Shown in pieces: positions 1 to 8,419 of a stretch of 64,000 bases of DNA. Under the pieces are notes generated by a model. It saw nothing but the letters and a program-made list of their open reading frames with translations. It was not told the DNA's origin and made no database searches. How positions within the stretch are numbered: the first letter of the stretch is position 1; each line of letters starts with the position of its first letter. This stretch comes from Paenibacillus sp. SYP-B4298 (GTDB taxonomy: Bacteria; Bacillota; Bacilli; Paenibacillales; Paenibacillaceae). The position numbers and the translations under genes were made by a program. The DNA lies in contig NZ_CP115484.1 of the NCBI RefSeq assembly GCF_027627475.1, forward strand, positions 372,001 to 436,000, written 5' to 3'.

Positions 1-2
1 CG

Positions 3-494
3 CAGGGAACCCCGCATACCGGAACAGGCCAACTCGCAGTCCAGTACCGTACCAGCTCGAGCAATGCCGGGGATAATTCGCTGACGCCGCACTTTCTTAT
101 CGCTAACCGTGGCAGCGCGGCAGTTCCGCTGAGCGAGCTGACCATCCGCTACTGGTATACGGTGGATGGAGAGCGGCCGCAGCAATTTCATTGCGACTGG
201 GCGCAGGCAGGCTGCTCCAATCTGAGTGGAAGTCTTGTGAAGCTGGCACAGCCGCTTGCCGGGGCTGATTATTATCTGGAGCTGTCATTTGCTGCGGGAG
301 CTGGCAGTGTGGCGGCAGGCGCGGACAGCGGTCCGATCCAGACGCGCGTGAACAAGACGGACTGGTCCAATTATAATGAGATCGGGGATTATTCATATGA
401 TCCGCTCAAGACGGCCTTCGCCGACTGGGAGCGAGTCACGCTATATCGTAATGGCACGCTTGTCTGGGGCACGGAGCCAGGACAGCAGCCATAA
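3..494 (+). CDS. C-terminal CBM3 domain of a secreted cellulase-like protein (5' truncated)
   Basis: The reading frame is open from the window edge and ends at TAA 492-494. The about 163 visible residues are almost entirely a family 3 carbohydrate-binding module, recognisable by LAVQYRTSS, PLSELTIRYWYT, CDWAQAGCSN, ADYYLELSF, KTDWSNYNEIGDYSY and the closing VTLYRNGTLVWG. CBM3 modules bind crystalline cellulose and usually sit at the C-terminus of GH5, GH9 or GH48 glycoside hydrolases or on scaffold proteins. The first residues (QGTPHTGTGQ) look like a linker, so the catalytic part lies outside the window and its family cannot be told. A perfect hairpin with a T-run follows, so this is the last gene of its transcript. 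Confidence 0.9.
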   Translation, partial: QGTPHTGTGQLAVQYRTSSSNAGDNSLTPHFLIANRGSAAVPLSELTIRYWYTVDGERPQQFHCDWAQAGCSNLSGSLVKLAQPLAGADYYLELSFAAGAGSVAAGADSGPIQTRVNKTDWSNYNEIGDYSYDPLKTAFADWERVTLYRNGTLVWGTEPGQQP

Positions 495-556
495 TGCAGC
501 ACATTCATTGATACGGGAACTGGAGCCTCCATGGGAGCTGGAGCTTCCACCGAAGG

Positions 557-579
557 AGCGGCCAAACGGCCGCTTTTTT
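557..579 (+). terminator. Rho-independent terminator after the CBM3 gene
   Basis: Perfect 7-bp stem AGCGGCC / GGCCGCT with a 4-nt AAAC loop, followed directly by TTTTT. It lies 63 nt after the stop codon. Confidence 0.9.
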
Positions 580-614
580 GGCGTGAATCTGGCTTAGCCT
601 GCCAGGGCTGGTGC

Positions 615-644
615 TTGACAAGGGATACAGTTACGGATTATTCT
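615..644 (+). promoter_or_regulatory. Candidate sigma-A promoter for the DUF975 gene
   Basis: TTGACA at 615-620 is a perfect -35. With an 18-nt spacer it precedes TATTCT (639-644), a 4/6 match to the -10 box. A second possible extended -10 (TGTTACTAT) lies at 663-671. The rest of the 376-bp gap between stop 494 and start 871 shows only this and the terminator. Confidence 0.4.
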
Positions 645-870
645 GCCAATATGCATGCTCCATGTTACTATAGTCCCTTGGTATGGCATGAAGCCCAACC
701 TGTAGATATAACTTAGGAAGCAGGTCCAATGACCAGTGTGAACCGTTTCAAGGGACATCATCATGAGCCGGCAGTACAAGCATATATATGAAGTAAAGCT
801 CATGGAGCCATTGAGCTGGAAGTTCATTTGTATGAATATAGACGACTATTATTTACTAAGGGGAGTTACT

Positions 871-1605
871 ATGTGGGATCGTAAAGTGTTAAAGGAACGG
901 GCGAAGGATGTGCTGCGCGCCTCCTACTGGAAGGCGTTCGTGGTTGGATTGCTCCTGGTGCTTGCTGGCGGTGGAGGCGGCGTGTCAAGCTATAGCTCAT
1001 GGAATAGCGGAACAGAAAGTAGTGAGTATGGCGGATATATCAATGGCATGTTAATTGTCGTGGCGCTGGTTGTAACTGCTATATTTGTAGGGCTCGCGCT
1101 GATCTTCCGCATCTTCGTGGGCGGGCCGCTTGAGGCAGGAGCGCTCCGGTATTACAAGCGGGCGGCAGAACAGGATGTGGAGATCGGTTATGTGGCCTCT
1201 GCATTTCAAAAGGGTCGGTACGGGGATATTGTCAAAACGATGATTTGGAGAGATGTGCTGAACTTTCTCTGGTTCTTGCTGCTGGTTGTTCCGGGCATCG
1301 TGAAGTATTACGCGTATAGCCAGACTGCGTTTATCCTGGCGGATAATCCGAATATCGGATATAACCGTGCGGTGGAGCTAAGCACGGAGATGACGCAAGG
1401 ACATAAGCTTCGTCTATTTGTACTCGACCTGAGCTTTCTCGGCTGGTGGCTGCTCGGGGGGCTGCTGTTTGGCATTGGAACCCTATTCGTCGTGCCTTAT
1501 GTATATTCGACGAAGGCGGAGCTGTATCTGGTTCTGCGCCGTGAAGCGCTGGACAATCGGTTGACGAGCGAGCAGGAGCTGCGCTTGACGTCCATCTACA
1601 AATAA
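871..1605 (+). CDS. DUF975 family integral membrane protein
   Basis: A 244-residue polytopic membrane protein. ATG 871 is preceded by AAGGGGAG at a good distance; the same frame opens at 763, but that upstream start has no ribosome binding site. Hydrophobic segments lie near residues 18-34, 55-85, 130-152 and 190-215. A glycine-rich stretch follows the first segment. The WFLLLVVPGIVKYYAYS core and the C-terminal VVPYVYSTKAELYLVLRRE are characteristic of the DUF975 family found in Bacillales. No function is established for the family. It stands alone, with a terminator-like hairpin after it. Confidence 0.8.
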   Translation: MWDRKVLKERAKDVLRASYWKAFVVGLLLVLAGGGGGVSSYSSWNSGTESSEYGGYINGMLIVVALVVTAIFVGLALIFRIFVGGPLEAGALRYYKRAAEQDVEIGYVASAFQKGRYGDIVKTMIWRDVLNFLWFLLLVVPGIVKYYAYSQTAFILADNPNIGYNRAVELSTEMTQGHKLRLFVLDLSFLGWWLLGGLLFGIGTLFVVPYVYSTKAELYLVLRREALDNRLTSEQELRLTSIYK

Positions 1606-1649
1606 TCGATGTATGAGGTTGTGCCCACACACATCACCAAAGAAGCCAA

Positions 1650-1680
1650 AAGCCTCTTGACCATCGAGAGGCTTCTTCCT
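1650..1680 (+). terminator. Probable terminator after the DUF975 gene
   Basis: An 8-bp perfect stem AAGCCTCT / AGAGGCTT with a 9-nt loop is followed by the pyrimidine-rich CTTCCTGTTC. The T-run is weak. Confidence 0.5.
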
Positions 1681-1782
1681 GTTCATTAACGAATGATACA
1701 TAAATGACCCCCCCTTCTTCCCGGAGCCAGTGTAGGATTCTATTACTAGATGGATGAAGGCCAAGTCAAGGAGGCTACTGAG

Positions 1783-2595
1783 ATGATGAAAAAAATCGCG
1801 CAAGGCAGAACAGCCCAAATCTACGAGCACGGCACAGATGCAATTCTCAAGCTATATGTAGCTGGCTTCCCTAGCCAGGCCATACAGGAGGAGTGGGAGG
1901 TAAGTTGTATCGCCCATGAGCGAGGCCTCCCGGTTCCGAAGGCGCTGGAGCAGCTCAGCCTGAATGGGCGCAGCGGCATCGTATTCGAGCGTGCGGACGG
2001 CATCACACTGCTGGAGCAGATCATTCGCGATCCGGCGCAGGCTGATGATTGTGCTCGCAAGCTCGCCGCTCTTCATTGGGAGATGCATCAATGGAGGGCA
2101 GAGGATATGCTCCGCCCGCAGCGGGACCTGTGGCGCGGCCATATTATGCAAGCGGCTGAACTAGAGGAGGAGGAGAAGAGAAAGATCATTCGGTATATGG
2201 ATCGATTGCCAGGTGGCGACCGAATCTGTCATGGGGATTTCCACCCGGCTAATGTACTGATCGGCCAGAAAGATTGGATATTGGACTGGATGACGGGAAC
2301 AAGCGGGCATCCTGCAGGAGATGTGGCGCGGACAGCGATTCTACTGCAGCATGCGATATTGCCCGAGCATTCCCCTGTGGAAGTACGGCAGGTGTTCTCC
2401 ACTGCGCGCGAACAGATCGCGGCTGTGTATCTGGAGCATTACTGCGAGCTGTCTGGACTTGACGAGCTGGATATTCAACGCTGGTACCTGCCTGTCATCG
2501 CGGCTAGGCTAGTGGAATGGGTTCCTGATGAGGAACGGATAAAGCTGCTGCGACTGATCCGGGAGCATCTGGATATATGGCAGGAGGAAGAGTAG
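1783..2595 (+). CDS. Aminoglycoside phosphotransferase (APH) family kinase-like protein
   Basis: A 270-residue protein of the APH/choline kinase fold. The start at 1783 was chosen because AAGGAGG (1768-1774) lies 8 nt upstream; an in-frame ATG at 1750 lacks such a site. The N-lobe opens with AQGRTAQIYEHG and ILKLY, giving the nucleotide-binding loop and the likely ATP lysine. The catalytic loop is ICHGDFHPANVL and the metal-binding motif is WILDWMTG (Asp in the DFG-equivalent position). Members phosphorylate aminoglycosides, macrolides, sugars or amines. The substrate cannot be read from sequence, and resistance should not be assumed. Confidence 0.85.
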   Translation: MMKKIAQGRTAQIYEHGTDAILKLYVAGFPSQAIQEEWEVSCIAHERGLPVPKALEQLSLNGRSGIVFERADGITLLEQIIRDPAQADDCARKLAALHWEMHQWRAEDMLRPQRDLWRGHIMQAAELEEEEKRKIIRYMDRLPGGDRICHGDFHPANVLIGQKDWILDWMTGTSGHPAGDVARTAILLQHAILPEHSPVEVRQVFSTAREQIAAVYLEHYCELSGLDELDIQRWYLPVIAARLVEWVPDEERIKLLRLIREHLDIWQEEE

Positions 2596-2907
2596 CGGGC
2601 CGGGATGCTGTGTCCTGTGTCCGCAGCGATTCGTGCAGAAAAATGCGGTTTCGCCACGGTAGCTCTACATACACTCGCGTATTTATCCGATAGTATAAAC
2701 ATAGAGAATGCATGGTGCCCAATCGGCTGGTACGAACATGGCATGATCGTGCGCTTATTGCCTGCTTGGAAGTCAGCGCTAAGCGGCAGCGCCGCGGGCA
2801 GGCAGCACTGCCTGCAGCGGGGAAGGCGGGCGATGGCCAAGGGGGCGGATTGTGGATGCTTGCAGCTTGGCATAGGGATAGTACGAGAGATAGGAGAGAC
2901 AACAGCC
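2596..2907. other. Gene-free stretch, nothing recognised
   Basis: The 312 bp between the APH-like gene and the next start hold no convincing promoter, hairpin or gene. An in-frame extension of the next gene runs back to 2605, but it has no ribosome binding site and unconvincing composition. Confidence 0.5.
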
Positions 2908-3390
2908 ATGATCGAAACCACATTGCAGCAGGTTCAGTTGGAGCAGCTAAGCAGTATACGTCATGAGGTGCATATCGGAAATTCCAGCGCAGCCAGCGAT
3001 CTTGGCATTATGGTGCTGAAATTTGCGGGAAGTTATGGCTACGGATCAGAGGGGAACTGTGATGCCATCTATATGAGAGCTATCGGCAATGCCTGTGTGG
3101 ATGCTTGGGAGCCGGGAGGGCTCATCATTGACCTGAGCGGTCTGGCGTATGAATGGGGAGACCGACTGGAGATGGTCTTCGGCATCGGCAATCGACAATA
3201 TGAAGAAATGCCGTTCCCGGTGGCGCTCGTAGTCGGCGAGCAATGCTGTGAAGGGATTCGTACCTTGCTGCTCGGTCTGAACAGTCCATTGCCTGTTACG
3301 GAGGCCGGCTGGGTGTTCACTGAGCTGGAGCAGGCCTGGGTCTACATTGAAGCAGAGATTCATAAATTCAGGAGCCAACAACTGCTATAG
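2908..3390 (+). CDS. Hypothetical protein, 160 aa
   Basis: I do not recognise this protein. The start at 2908 has TAGGAGAG 10-17 nt upstream; the frame is open back to 2605 without a ribosome site. The predicted protein is soluble, acidic and without a signal peptide. A beta-strand-like core GGLIIDLSGLAYEWGDRLE and a later FPVALVVGEQCCEGIRTLL suggest an alpha/beta fold, with some resemblance to STAS or enoyl-CoA hydratase-like arrangements, but this is only an impression. It has no obvious functional partner next to it. Confidence 0.6.
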   Translation: MIETTLQQVQLEQLSSIRHEVHIGNSSAASDLGIMVLKFAGSYGYGSEGNCDAIYMRAIGNACVDAWEPGGLIIDLSGLAYEWGDRLEMVFGIGNRQYEEMPFPVALVVGEQCCEGIRTLLLGLNSPLPVTEAGWVFTELEQAWVYIEAEIHKFRSQQLL

Positions 3391-3791
3391 CAAAAGCGGT
3401 AGACTGGTCAGTCGCACAGGTGTGGCGCTCTGCCGTCCTTGGCGCGACTCCCACGATGCCGCTGCTCGCAAGCTGGCGCAGCAGGGGGAAGAGTGTGTGG
3501 TCACCCTGTGATTATTTTTGAAATCGCTTTCATTGATGAAAGCCTCGCTACGGCTCGACCGAACGCTGTCATGCAGGCATTGCACGTCGTGCTGGGAATT
3601 GCGCGCAGTTCATCTCCCATTGATCGGTATTCCACAGAGCATACGCCCTATAGTTGAGGCAAGATGCGTGTTGTAATACTTCTACCCTGTTCATTGACTG
3701 GTAAATAAGTGAAAATGAACAGCAACGGCTCATCCTGCGCTGCGTGTAAAGCGCGGACAGGTTGGCTTCAGTCAGCAAGGAGGGGTAGCAC
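3391..3791. other. Intergenic region upstream of hen1
   Basis: About 400 bp without a credible gene. It contains a perfect inverted repeat GCTTTCAT-TG-ATGAAAGC at 3526-3543, which could be an operator, and a strong ribosome site AAGGAGGGG just before the hen1 start. I could not place a convincing sigma-A promoter. Confidence 0.4.
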
Positions 3792-5051
3792 ATGGCTATC
3801 ATGCAAGTTCGCTCGACAAACCCGCAATTTTCATTTTTGATCAAGAAGAATCCGGCCTCCGGTATGCAACTGCGCTCTATCCGCAAAGGGATGGCGTATG
3901 GCTGGTATAGCGATGAACAGAGCTACAATGTTTATTTCAAGGATGCGGAGAATGAGGTTTCGTATAAACAGCATCCCGACGAGAGCTTCGAATACTTGAA
4001 TGTCTCGCGTTATCATACACCGCTGTTCCCGCTTGGAGCCATCGGGGAATTCTTCTCTGCGCCGCTCAAGATACAGCACGAACGGGATACGGAGGGCTTC
4101 GAGCAGGTACTGTTCATCAACATGATTCATGTGGAGCTGCCGCGCTACGTCGATTCGTTCCGCAAGCATATGCAAGACTATGCCTTCGAGCTGATTCACC
4201 TGGAGCATAAGAGCTATTCCTTGACCATTCGGACACAGCGCAGCCTATACCAACTGCTGCATACAACCAGTGTGCTCTGTCTGTTTCTGTCGATGCTGGG
4301 CAACGAGAGTCTCGATATTTCAGACAGCATACTGGACAAATATATTAAAAGCATGGGCAACATCGATGCTCCGTTCTATATCCGCAGCTTGTTCGTGCGG
4401 AACTTTCTGTCCTCGCGCAGCCGCTTCAATAGGTACAGGGCGGAGTTGGAGAGGACGGAGCGCTATCCGATCCGCTTCGCCTTCGGTGGAACAGCGCTGC
4501 AGCGGCGCAATTATATTGCCGATGTACTGGATTTTGACAAGTCGATCGTGGATGTCGGCTGTGGAGAGGGCTTCTACGCGCTCCCATTTGCAAGCAAGCT
4601 GGAAGGCAGCTACTATGCGATTGACGTTAACAAGGAGGCGCTGGAGGTTGTGGAGCGCAAGGCGGCGGCTCGGGAGCTGGATAATATTGTGCCGCTTGGC
4701 TCCTTCGCTCAATTTCTGGAGCATTATAACGGGGAGCGGGTGGATGTGCTGCTGACTGAGGTTATTGAGCATATGAGCCGCGAGGAAGCAGGGCAACTGA
4801 TCCGGGACATTTGCCAGCATGCGAACTTTGAGCGCTTGATCATTACAACCCCCAATGCGGACTTTAACCGCTACTACGAATTGAGTGGCTTTCGGCATGA
4901 GGATCACAAGTGGGAGCTGGGCGAGCTGGAATTCCGGCAATGGATGGCAGAGCTGCTGCATGGCTTGCAGTATGAATTCGTGGCGGTGGGCGACAGCGTA
5001 AATCAGGTGCAGACGACTCAGGGCGTCATTGTGCGGAAGGAGGGGGCTTGA
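3792..5051 (+). CDS. hen1: Bacterial Hen1, 3'-terminal RNA ribose 2'-O-methyltransferase
   Basis: A 419-residue protein. In the bacterial RNA repair pathway Hen1 methylates the 2'-OH of the 3'-terminal nucleotide at a break so that the sealed junction cannot be cut again. Residues 1 to about 230 match the Hen1 N-terminal domain that supports the ligase half of Pnkp. The C-terminal half is a class I SAM methyltransferase: VDVGCGEG at 253-260 (SAM site), AIDVN near 277, then the metal ligands E323, E326 and H327 in TEVIEHM plus a histidine in RHEDHKWE (369-372), the Hen1 signature. Ribosome site AAGGAGGGG precedes ATG 3792. The pnkp gene begins 3 nt after its stop, so the two are surely cotranscribed. 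Confidence 0.93.
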   Translation: MAIMQVRSTNPQFSFLIKKNPASGMQLRSIRKGMAYGWYSDEQSYNVYFKDAENEVSYKQHPDESFEYLNVSRYHTPLFPLGAIGEFFSAPLKIQHERDTEGFEQVLFINMIHVELPRYVDSFRKHMQDYAFELIHLEHKSYSLTIRTQRSLYQLLHTTSVLCLFLSMLGNESLDISDSILDKYIKSMGNIDAPFYIRSLFVRNFLSSRSRFNRYRAELERTERYPIRFAFGGTALQRRNYIADVLDFDKSIVDVGCGEGFYALPFASKLEGSYYAIDVNKEALEVVERKAAARELDNIVPLGSFAQFLEHYNGERVDVLLTEVIEHMSREEAGQLIRDICQHANFERLIITTPNADFNRYYELSGFRHEDHKWELGELEFRQWMAELLHGLQYEFVAVGDSVNQVQTTQGVIVRKEGA

Positions 5052-5054
5052 GCG

Positions 5055-7640
5055 ATGATCATTCAGACTAGGCTGCATACCATCTTCATGCTTATCGGGC
5101 CTACAGAATGCGGGAAGACGACCTTCGCGAGGGAGGTGCTGGTGCCAGGTCTTCAGTTGACGGATGAGAGCCGCAATCTGCGCACCAATGTACAGTATCT
5201 ATCCTCGGATGAGCTGCGCCAGACATTGCTCGGCTATCCTTATGACAAATACGACCAGCAAATGATGGAGGCGAGCGGGCAGGCATTCCAGTTGTTGTTC
5301 GAGCGGCTGAGGCTGGCAACCTCGTATCCGGTTCAAGCCGAGTTCGTCATCATCGATACGACAGGGCTGGCAGAGGATTTCCGGGCAAAGGTGAGGGAGA
5401 TTGCCCATGAGAACAACTATCGTCTTGAAGCCATCGTCTTCGATTACCGCAGCCGGGAGGATTACTACGCCTCCGAACGCTCCAAGAAGCTGATCAGCAA
5501 CCATATTAATCGGCTGCGCAAGGAGGTGCTCGGCCAACTGGCGAGAGAGAGCTATGATAAGGTGCATAAGGTGCGAGCCAAAGATTTCTATATGCCGCAG
5601 CAGGCGATAGCGAATCCTGCCTATACGGTCGAGATTGAGAATGCGGCCGCGTATGCCGCCACTGTGCTTCCACAGGGTCAGCAGTATATTATGATTGGCG
5701 ATGTGCATGAGTGTGTGGAGGAGCTCCAGGGACTGCTGCGCGACTATGGCTTCCAGATCGAGCACGGGCAGCTGATTGCCGGCGACAAGGCACGTCATAT
5801 GCGACCGTTGCTGGTTGGAGACTGGATCGACAAGGGGAAGCAGACGCGGGAGATAGTGCAATTTTTGCATCGCAACCGGGAGCAGTTGTATCTGGTGCTT
5901 GGCAATCATGAGAACTTCGTCTACAAGTATCTCAAGGGAGAGATTGCCGGGGCTGATCCGGCGCTGCTGGAGACGTATTTTGACTCTGTGCGCATCCTGG
6001 AGGGAGATGAGGAGCTGCGGGTGCAGTTCAATGAGCTGGTGGAGCAATCCCAGCCTTTCTATCGGTATATCGGGAGCGGCGGCCCGTCGTTCATCGTGAC
6101 GCATGCGCCGTGCCGCACGAAATATCTGGGCAAGCTGGACCTGAACTCGCTGCGTCATCAGCGCAGCTATCGCATCGATCGCGAGGCGCCGCTGGAGGAG
6201 CAGCTCGCCTTCCTGCGGGAGGAGGCGGTGGGCAATCATCCCTACCACGTGTTCGGCCATGTGGCGGCCGCCCAGCCGTTCCGCATCCGCAACAAGCTTC
6301 ATCTCGACAGTGGCTGTGTGCATGGGTATGCCTTGAGCTCGGCGGTCATCTCGTTCAAGCCATTCATGAAGTCGCATGCCTCGCAGCAGACGGCTCTGCC
6401 AGAGGAGCTGAACATCCTGTTCAAGCACGAACGCAAGGTGGCGGTAGAGGAGCTGGGCGAGGATGAGCTGCGACGCCTTCATTACTGCTCGCGCAACCAG
6501 ATCAACTATATATCGGGTACGATGTCCCCTGCGGATAAGGACGAGCAGGCCCAGGAGCTGGAGTCACTGCGGCGTGGGCTGGAGGCATTCAGCGAGCGGG
6601 GAGTGAAGCATGTGGTACTGCAGCCGAAATATATGGGCTCACGCTGCAATATCTATCTGCACCGTGAGCTTGAGAGCTGCTATGCAGTGAGTCGCAACGG
6701 CTATCGCATTCGCAAGGTGGAACTGACCGCGATCTATGAGCGACTGCTGGAACGGTTCGACGGTTATATGAAGGAACACAAGCTGGCGATGATGGTGCTC
6801 GACGGCGAGTTGCTGCCGTGGAAGGCGCTTGGCGAAGGGCTGATCGAACGGCAGTTCAAGCCTATCGAGCGGGCGCTGGAGACAGAGCTGGCCTTCCTGG
6901 AGCAGACCGGGTTCGAGCAGGCGGTGAACCAGTTGATCACGAATTATGAGGCCAGCGGCTTCGAGCAGGAGCAGCATCGCATGGCCAAGGGCGCACTAAG
7001 CGACAAGTACGGCTCCAGCACATACCAGACCTACAAGCATGTTAGCGGGGTGAGAGAGGCGTATGTACCCTTAGCAGACCATATCGCTGCCTTGGCGACG
7101 TACAAGCGGCAGTTGGAGCTATATGGATCGGATCAGGAATTGGACTACAAGCCATTTGCGATACTGAAATGGATGAATGAGGACGGACGCGAGGAAGTGC
7201 CGGATATGAAGGTATCCACGATGTACGCCTTGCTGTCGGAGGACGAGGCGCTCGTACTCGATCTGTCCGAGCCGGATTGTCTGGAGCGGGCGGAGCGATA
7301 TTTTGAACAATTGACCGTGGAGAAGCAGATGGAGGGCGTCGTTATCAAGCCGGATGTATGGGATGGGCGCACGGTGCCGTACTTGAAGGTTCGCAACCGC
7401 GAGTATCTGTCCATCGTCTACGGCTATGATTACATGTTCCCGCACAAGCACCGCAAGCTGATCAAGCAGAAGAATATTACGCGGAAGCTGCGTACCTCGC
7501 TCAATGAATATCGTCTTGGCCTGCGCATGCTGCAGGTTCCATTCCACGATATTTCCCCTGAGCATCAAGGCTACAGGGAGATTGCCGCTGGTCTGTTATT
7601 CGAGACCGCACAGGAGAAGGAGATGGACCCGCGGTTGTAG
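5055..7640 (+). CDS. pnkp: Pnkp, polynucleotide kinase-phosphatase-ligase
   Basis: An 861-residue three-domain RNA end-healing and sealing enzyme, close to the family's usual length. The kinase domain begins with P-loop GPTECGKTTF (15-24). The metallophosphatase domain shows GDVHE (215-219), GDWIDKG (255-261), GNHEN (283-287), THAPC (349-353) and FGHVA (about 400-404), giving the full Asp/His/Asn metal set. The ligase (adenylyltransferase) domain has motif I KYMGSR (525-530) with the nucleotidyl lysine, DGELLPW (583-589), EGVVIKP (760-766) and PYLKVRN (775-781). All active-site motifs look intact. The ribosome site AAGGAGGGGG overlaps the end of hen1. The substrate would be an RNA cut by a ribotoxin such as an anticodon nuclease; no such toxin is encoded nearby. 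Confidence 0.95.
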   Translation: MIIQTRLHTIFMLIGPTECGKTTFAREVLVPGLQLTDESRNLRTNVQYLSSDELRQTLLGYPYDKYDQQMMEASGQAFQLLFERLRLATSYPVQAEFVIIDTTGLAEDFRAKVREIAHENNYRLEAIVFDYRSREDYYASERSKKLISNHINRLRKEVLGQLARESYDKVHKVRAKDFYMPQQAIANPAYTVEIENAAAYAATVLPQGQQYIMIGDVHECVEELQGLLRDYGFQIEHGQLIAGDKARHMRPLLVGDWIDKGKQTREIVQFLHRNREQLYLVLGNHENFVYKYLKGEIAGADPALLETYFDSVRILEGDEELRVQFNELVEQSQPFYRYIGSGGPSFIVTHAPCRTKYLGKLDLNSLRHQRSYRIDREAPLEEQLAFLREEAVGNHPYHVFGHVAAAQPFRIRNKLHLDSGCVHGYALSSAVISFKPFMKSHASQQTALPEELNILFKHERKVAVEELGEDELRRLHYCSRNQINYISGTMSPADKDEQAQELESLRRGLEAFSERGVKHVVLQPKYMGSRCNIYLHRELESCYAVSRNGYRIRKVELTAIYERLLERFDGYMKEHKLAMMVLDGELLPWKALGEGLIERQFKPIERALETELAFLEQTGFEQAVNQLITNYEASGFEQEQHRMAKGALSDKYGSSTYQTYKHVSGVREAYVPLADHIAALATYKRQLELYGSDQELDYKPFAILKWMNEDGREEVPDMKVSTMYALLSEDEALVLDLSEPDCLERAERYFEQLTVEKQMEGVVIKPDVWDGRTVPYLKVRNREYLSIVYGYDYMFPHKHRKLIKQKNITRKLRTSLNEYRLGLRMLQVPFHDISPEHQGYREIAAGLLFETAQEKEMDPRL

Positions 7641-7706
7641 GCAACTATGGGACGAAGCGTGGTACAATAGATGAAAGTCAAGAGAGGATAGGAAAGGAGC
7701 AGCGGC

Positions 7707-8093
7707 ATGATTGAGGTGGCGGCGGCTATTGTGGTGGGTGAGCAAGGACGGGTGCTGCTTGCTCGCAGGAAGCAGGGCAAGCAGCAGGGTGGATTATGGG
7801 AATTCCCTGGCGGGAAGCTGGAGCCAGGGGAGAGCGCGGCAGACTGCTTGCGCCGCGAGCTGCTGGAGGAGATGGGAATCAAGATCGAACCGCACACGTA
7901 TTTCGCCGTTCATGAGCATGATTATGGAACCGTGCAGATTCGCCTGTATGCCTACAAGGCCGATTATATAGACGGTATCATTGAATTAATCGACCACGAT
8001 GCCCATGCCTGGGTTGCTCCATCAGAGCTTATGAATTATGCGCTCGCTCCGGCTGATGTGCCATTTGCCGAGCTTCTGGTTTGCGGGGGATGA
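7707..8093 (+). CDS. MutT-like Nudix hydrolase
   Basis: A 128-residue protein containing a complete Nudix box from GGKLEPGES through REL, LEE and MGI (about residues 37-59), with the catalytic REXXEE arrangement as RELLEEMG. N-terminal VAAAIVV and LLARRKQGKQ match the MutT/CTP pyrophosphohydrolase subgroup that removes oxidised or non-canonical nucleoside triphosphates. The exact substrate is not determined by these motifs. The ribosome site AGGAAAGGAGC sits just upstream. It lies 66 nt after pnkp with no terminator between them, so it may be read through from the RNA repair operon, although a function in that pathway is only inference. Confidence 0.85.
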   Translation: MIEVAAAIVVGEQGRVLLARRKQGKQQGGLWEFPGGKLEPGESAADCLRRELLEEMGIKIEPHTYFAVHEHDYGTVQIRLYAYKADYIDGIIELIDHDAHAWVAPSELMNYALAPADVPFAELLVCGG

Positions 8094-8172
8094 AGGTGCG
8101 CTGCGAGCGCATGTGATTCCTAAAAAGAGACATAAGTTTGACGTTTAGTTGGATATTCTTCTATACGCTCCC

Positions 8173-8213
8173 CTTCAAGTAGATCGGATTAGTACATATC
8201 CCTCTACTTGAAG
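8173..8213. terminator. Inverted repeat between the Nudix gene and the met operon
   Basis: A perfect 11-bp stem CTTCAAGTAGA / TCTACTTGAAG with a 19-nt loop. It is followed on the + strand by AGGAGCATTTCTTTG, a weak T-rich tail. It may end the Nudix transcript or act as a regulatory structure. Confidence 0.4.
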
Positions 8214-8261
8214 AGGAGCATTTCTTTGTTATCCAAATTCCCCGGTAAACAGCCTGTTCTA

Positions 8262-8270
8262 TGTTATAAT
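8262..8270 (+). promoter_or_regulatory. Extended -10 promoter for the methionine transporter operon
   Basis: TGTTATAAT is a perfect extended -10 box (TG-N-TATAAT). No good -35 box is seen at 17 nt, which is usual for extended -10 promoters. No SAM (S-box) riboswitch or T-box was recognised in the leader that follows. Confidence 0.6.
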
Positions 8271-8337
8271 ACAATATACAAAATACACTAGAATAGTGAG
8301 CAGTGCGATCCATCGTAAAAAATGGAGGGACGAAGGA

Positions 8338-8412
8338 ATGAAAGTAAGGGATAAATTTCCTGAAATGTATACATTGATATTTCTCCATTTTTATATTAGA
8401 CTAAGTCAATAG
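8338..8412 (+). CDS. Possible 24-aa leader ORF upstream of metN
   Basis: ATG 8338 follows GGAGGGACGAAG, an excellent ribosome binding site, and encodes MKVRDKFPEMYTLIFLHFYI followed by RLSQ and TAG. Its stop codon overlaps the AGGA that would serve metN at ATG 8420, so translation could be coupled. A 10-bp complementarity (AAAAATGGAG 8318-8327 with CTCCATTTTT 8383-8392) would hide the leader's own ribosome site when paired. This arrangement is compatible with a regulatory leader peptide, but no homology supports it. Confidence 0.35.
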   Translation: MKVRDKFPEMYTLIFLHFYIRLSQ

Positions 8413-8419
8413 GAAATAT

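Noticed and set aside
1783-2595. Antibiotic resistance gene
   Set aside because: The APH fold is present, but the family is broad and no feature points to a particular aminoglycoside or macrolide enzyme.
5199-6482. A 427-codon minus-strand frame inside pnkp
   Set aside because: It is the complement of a clearly real coding region with intact enzyme motifs and has no independent support.
8161-8388. A 75-codon minus-strand frame before metN
   Set aside because: It covers the promoter and the hairpin of the met leader, lacks a ribosome site and has no recognisable product.
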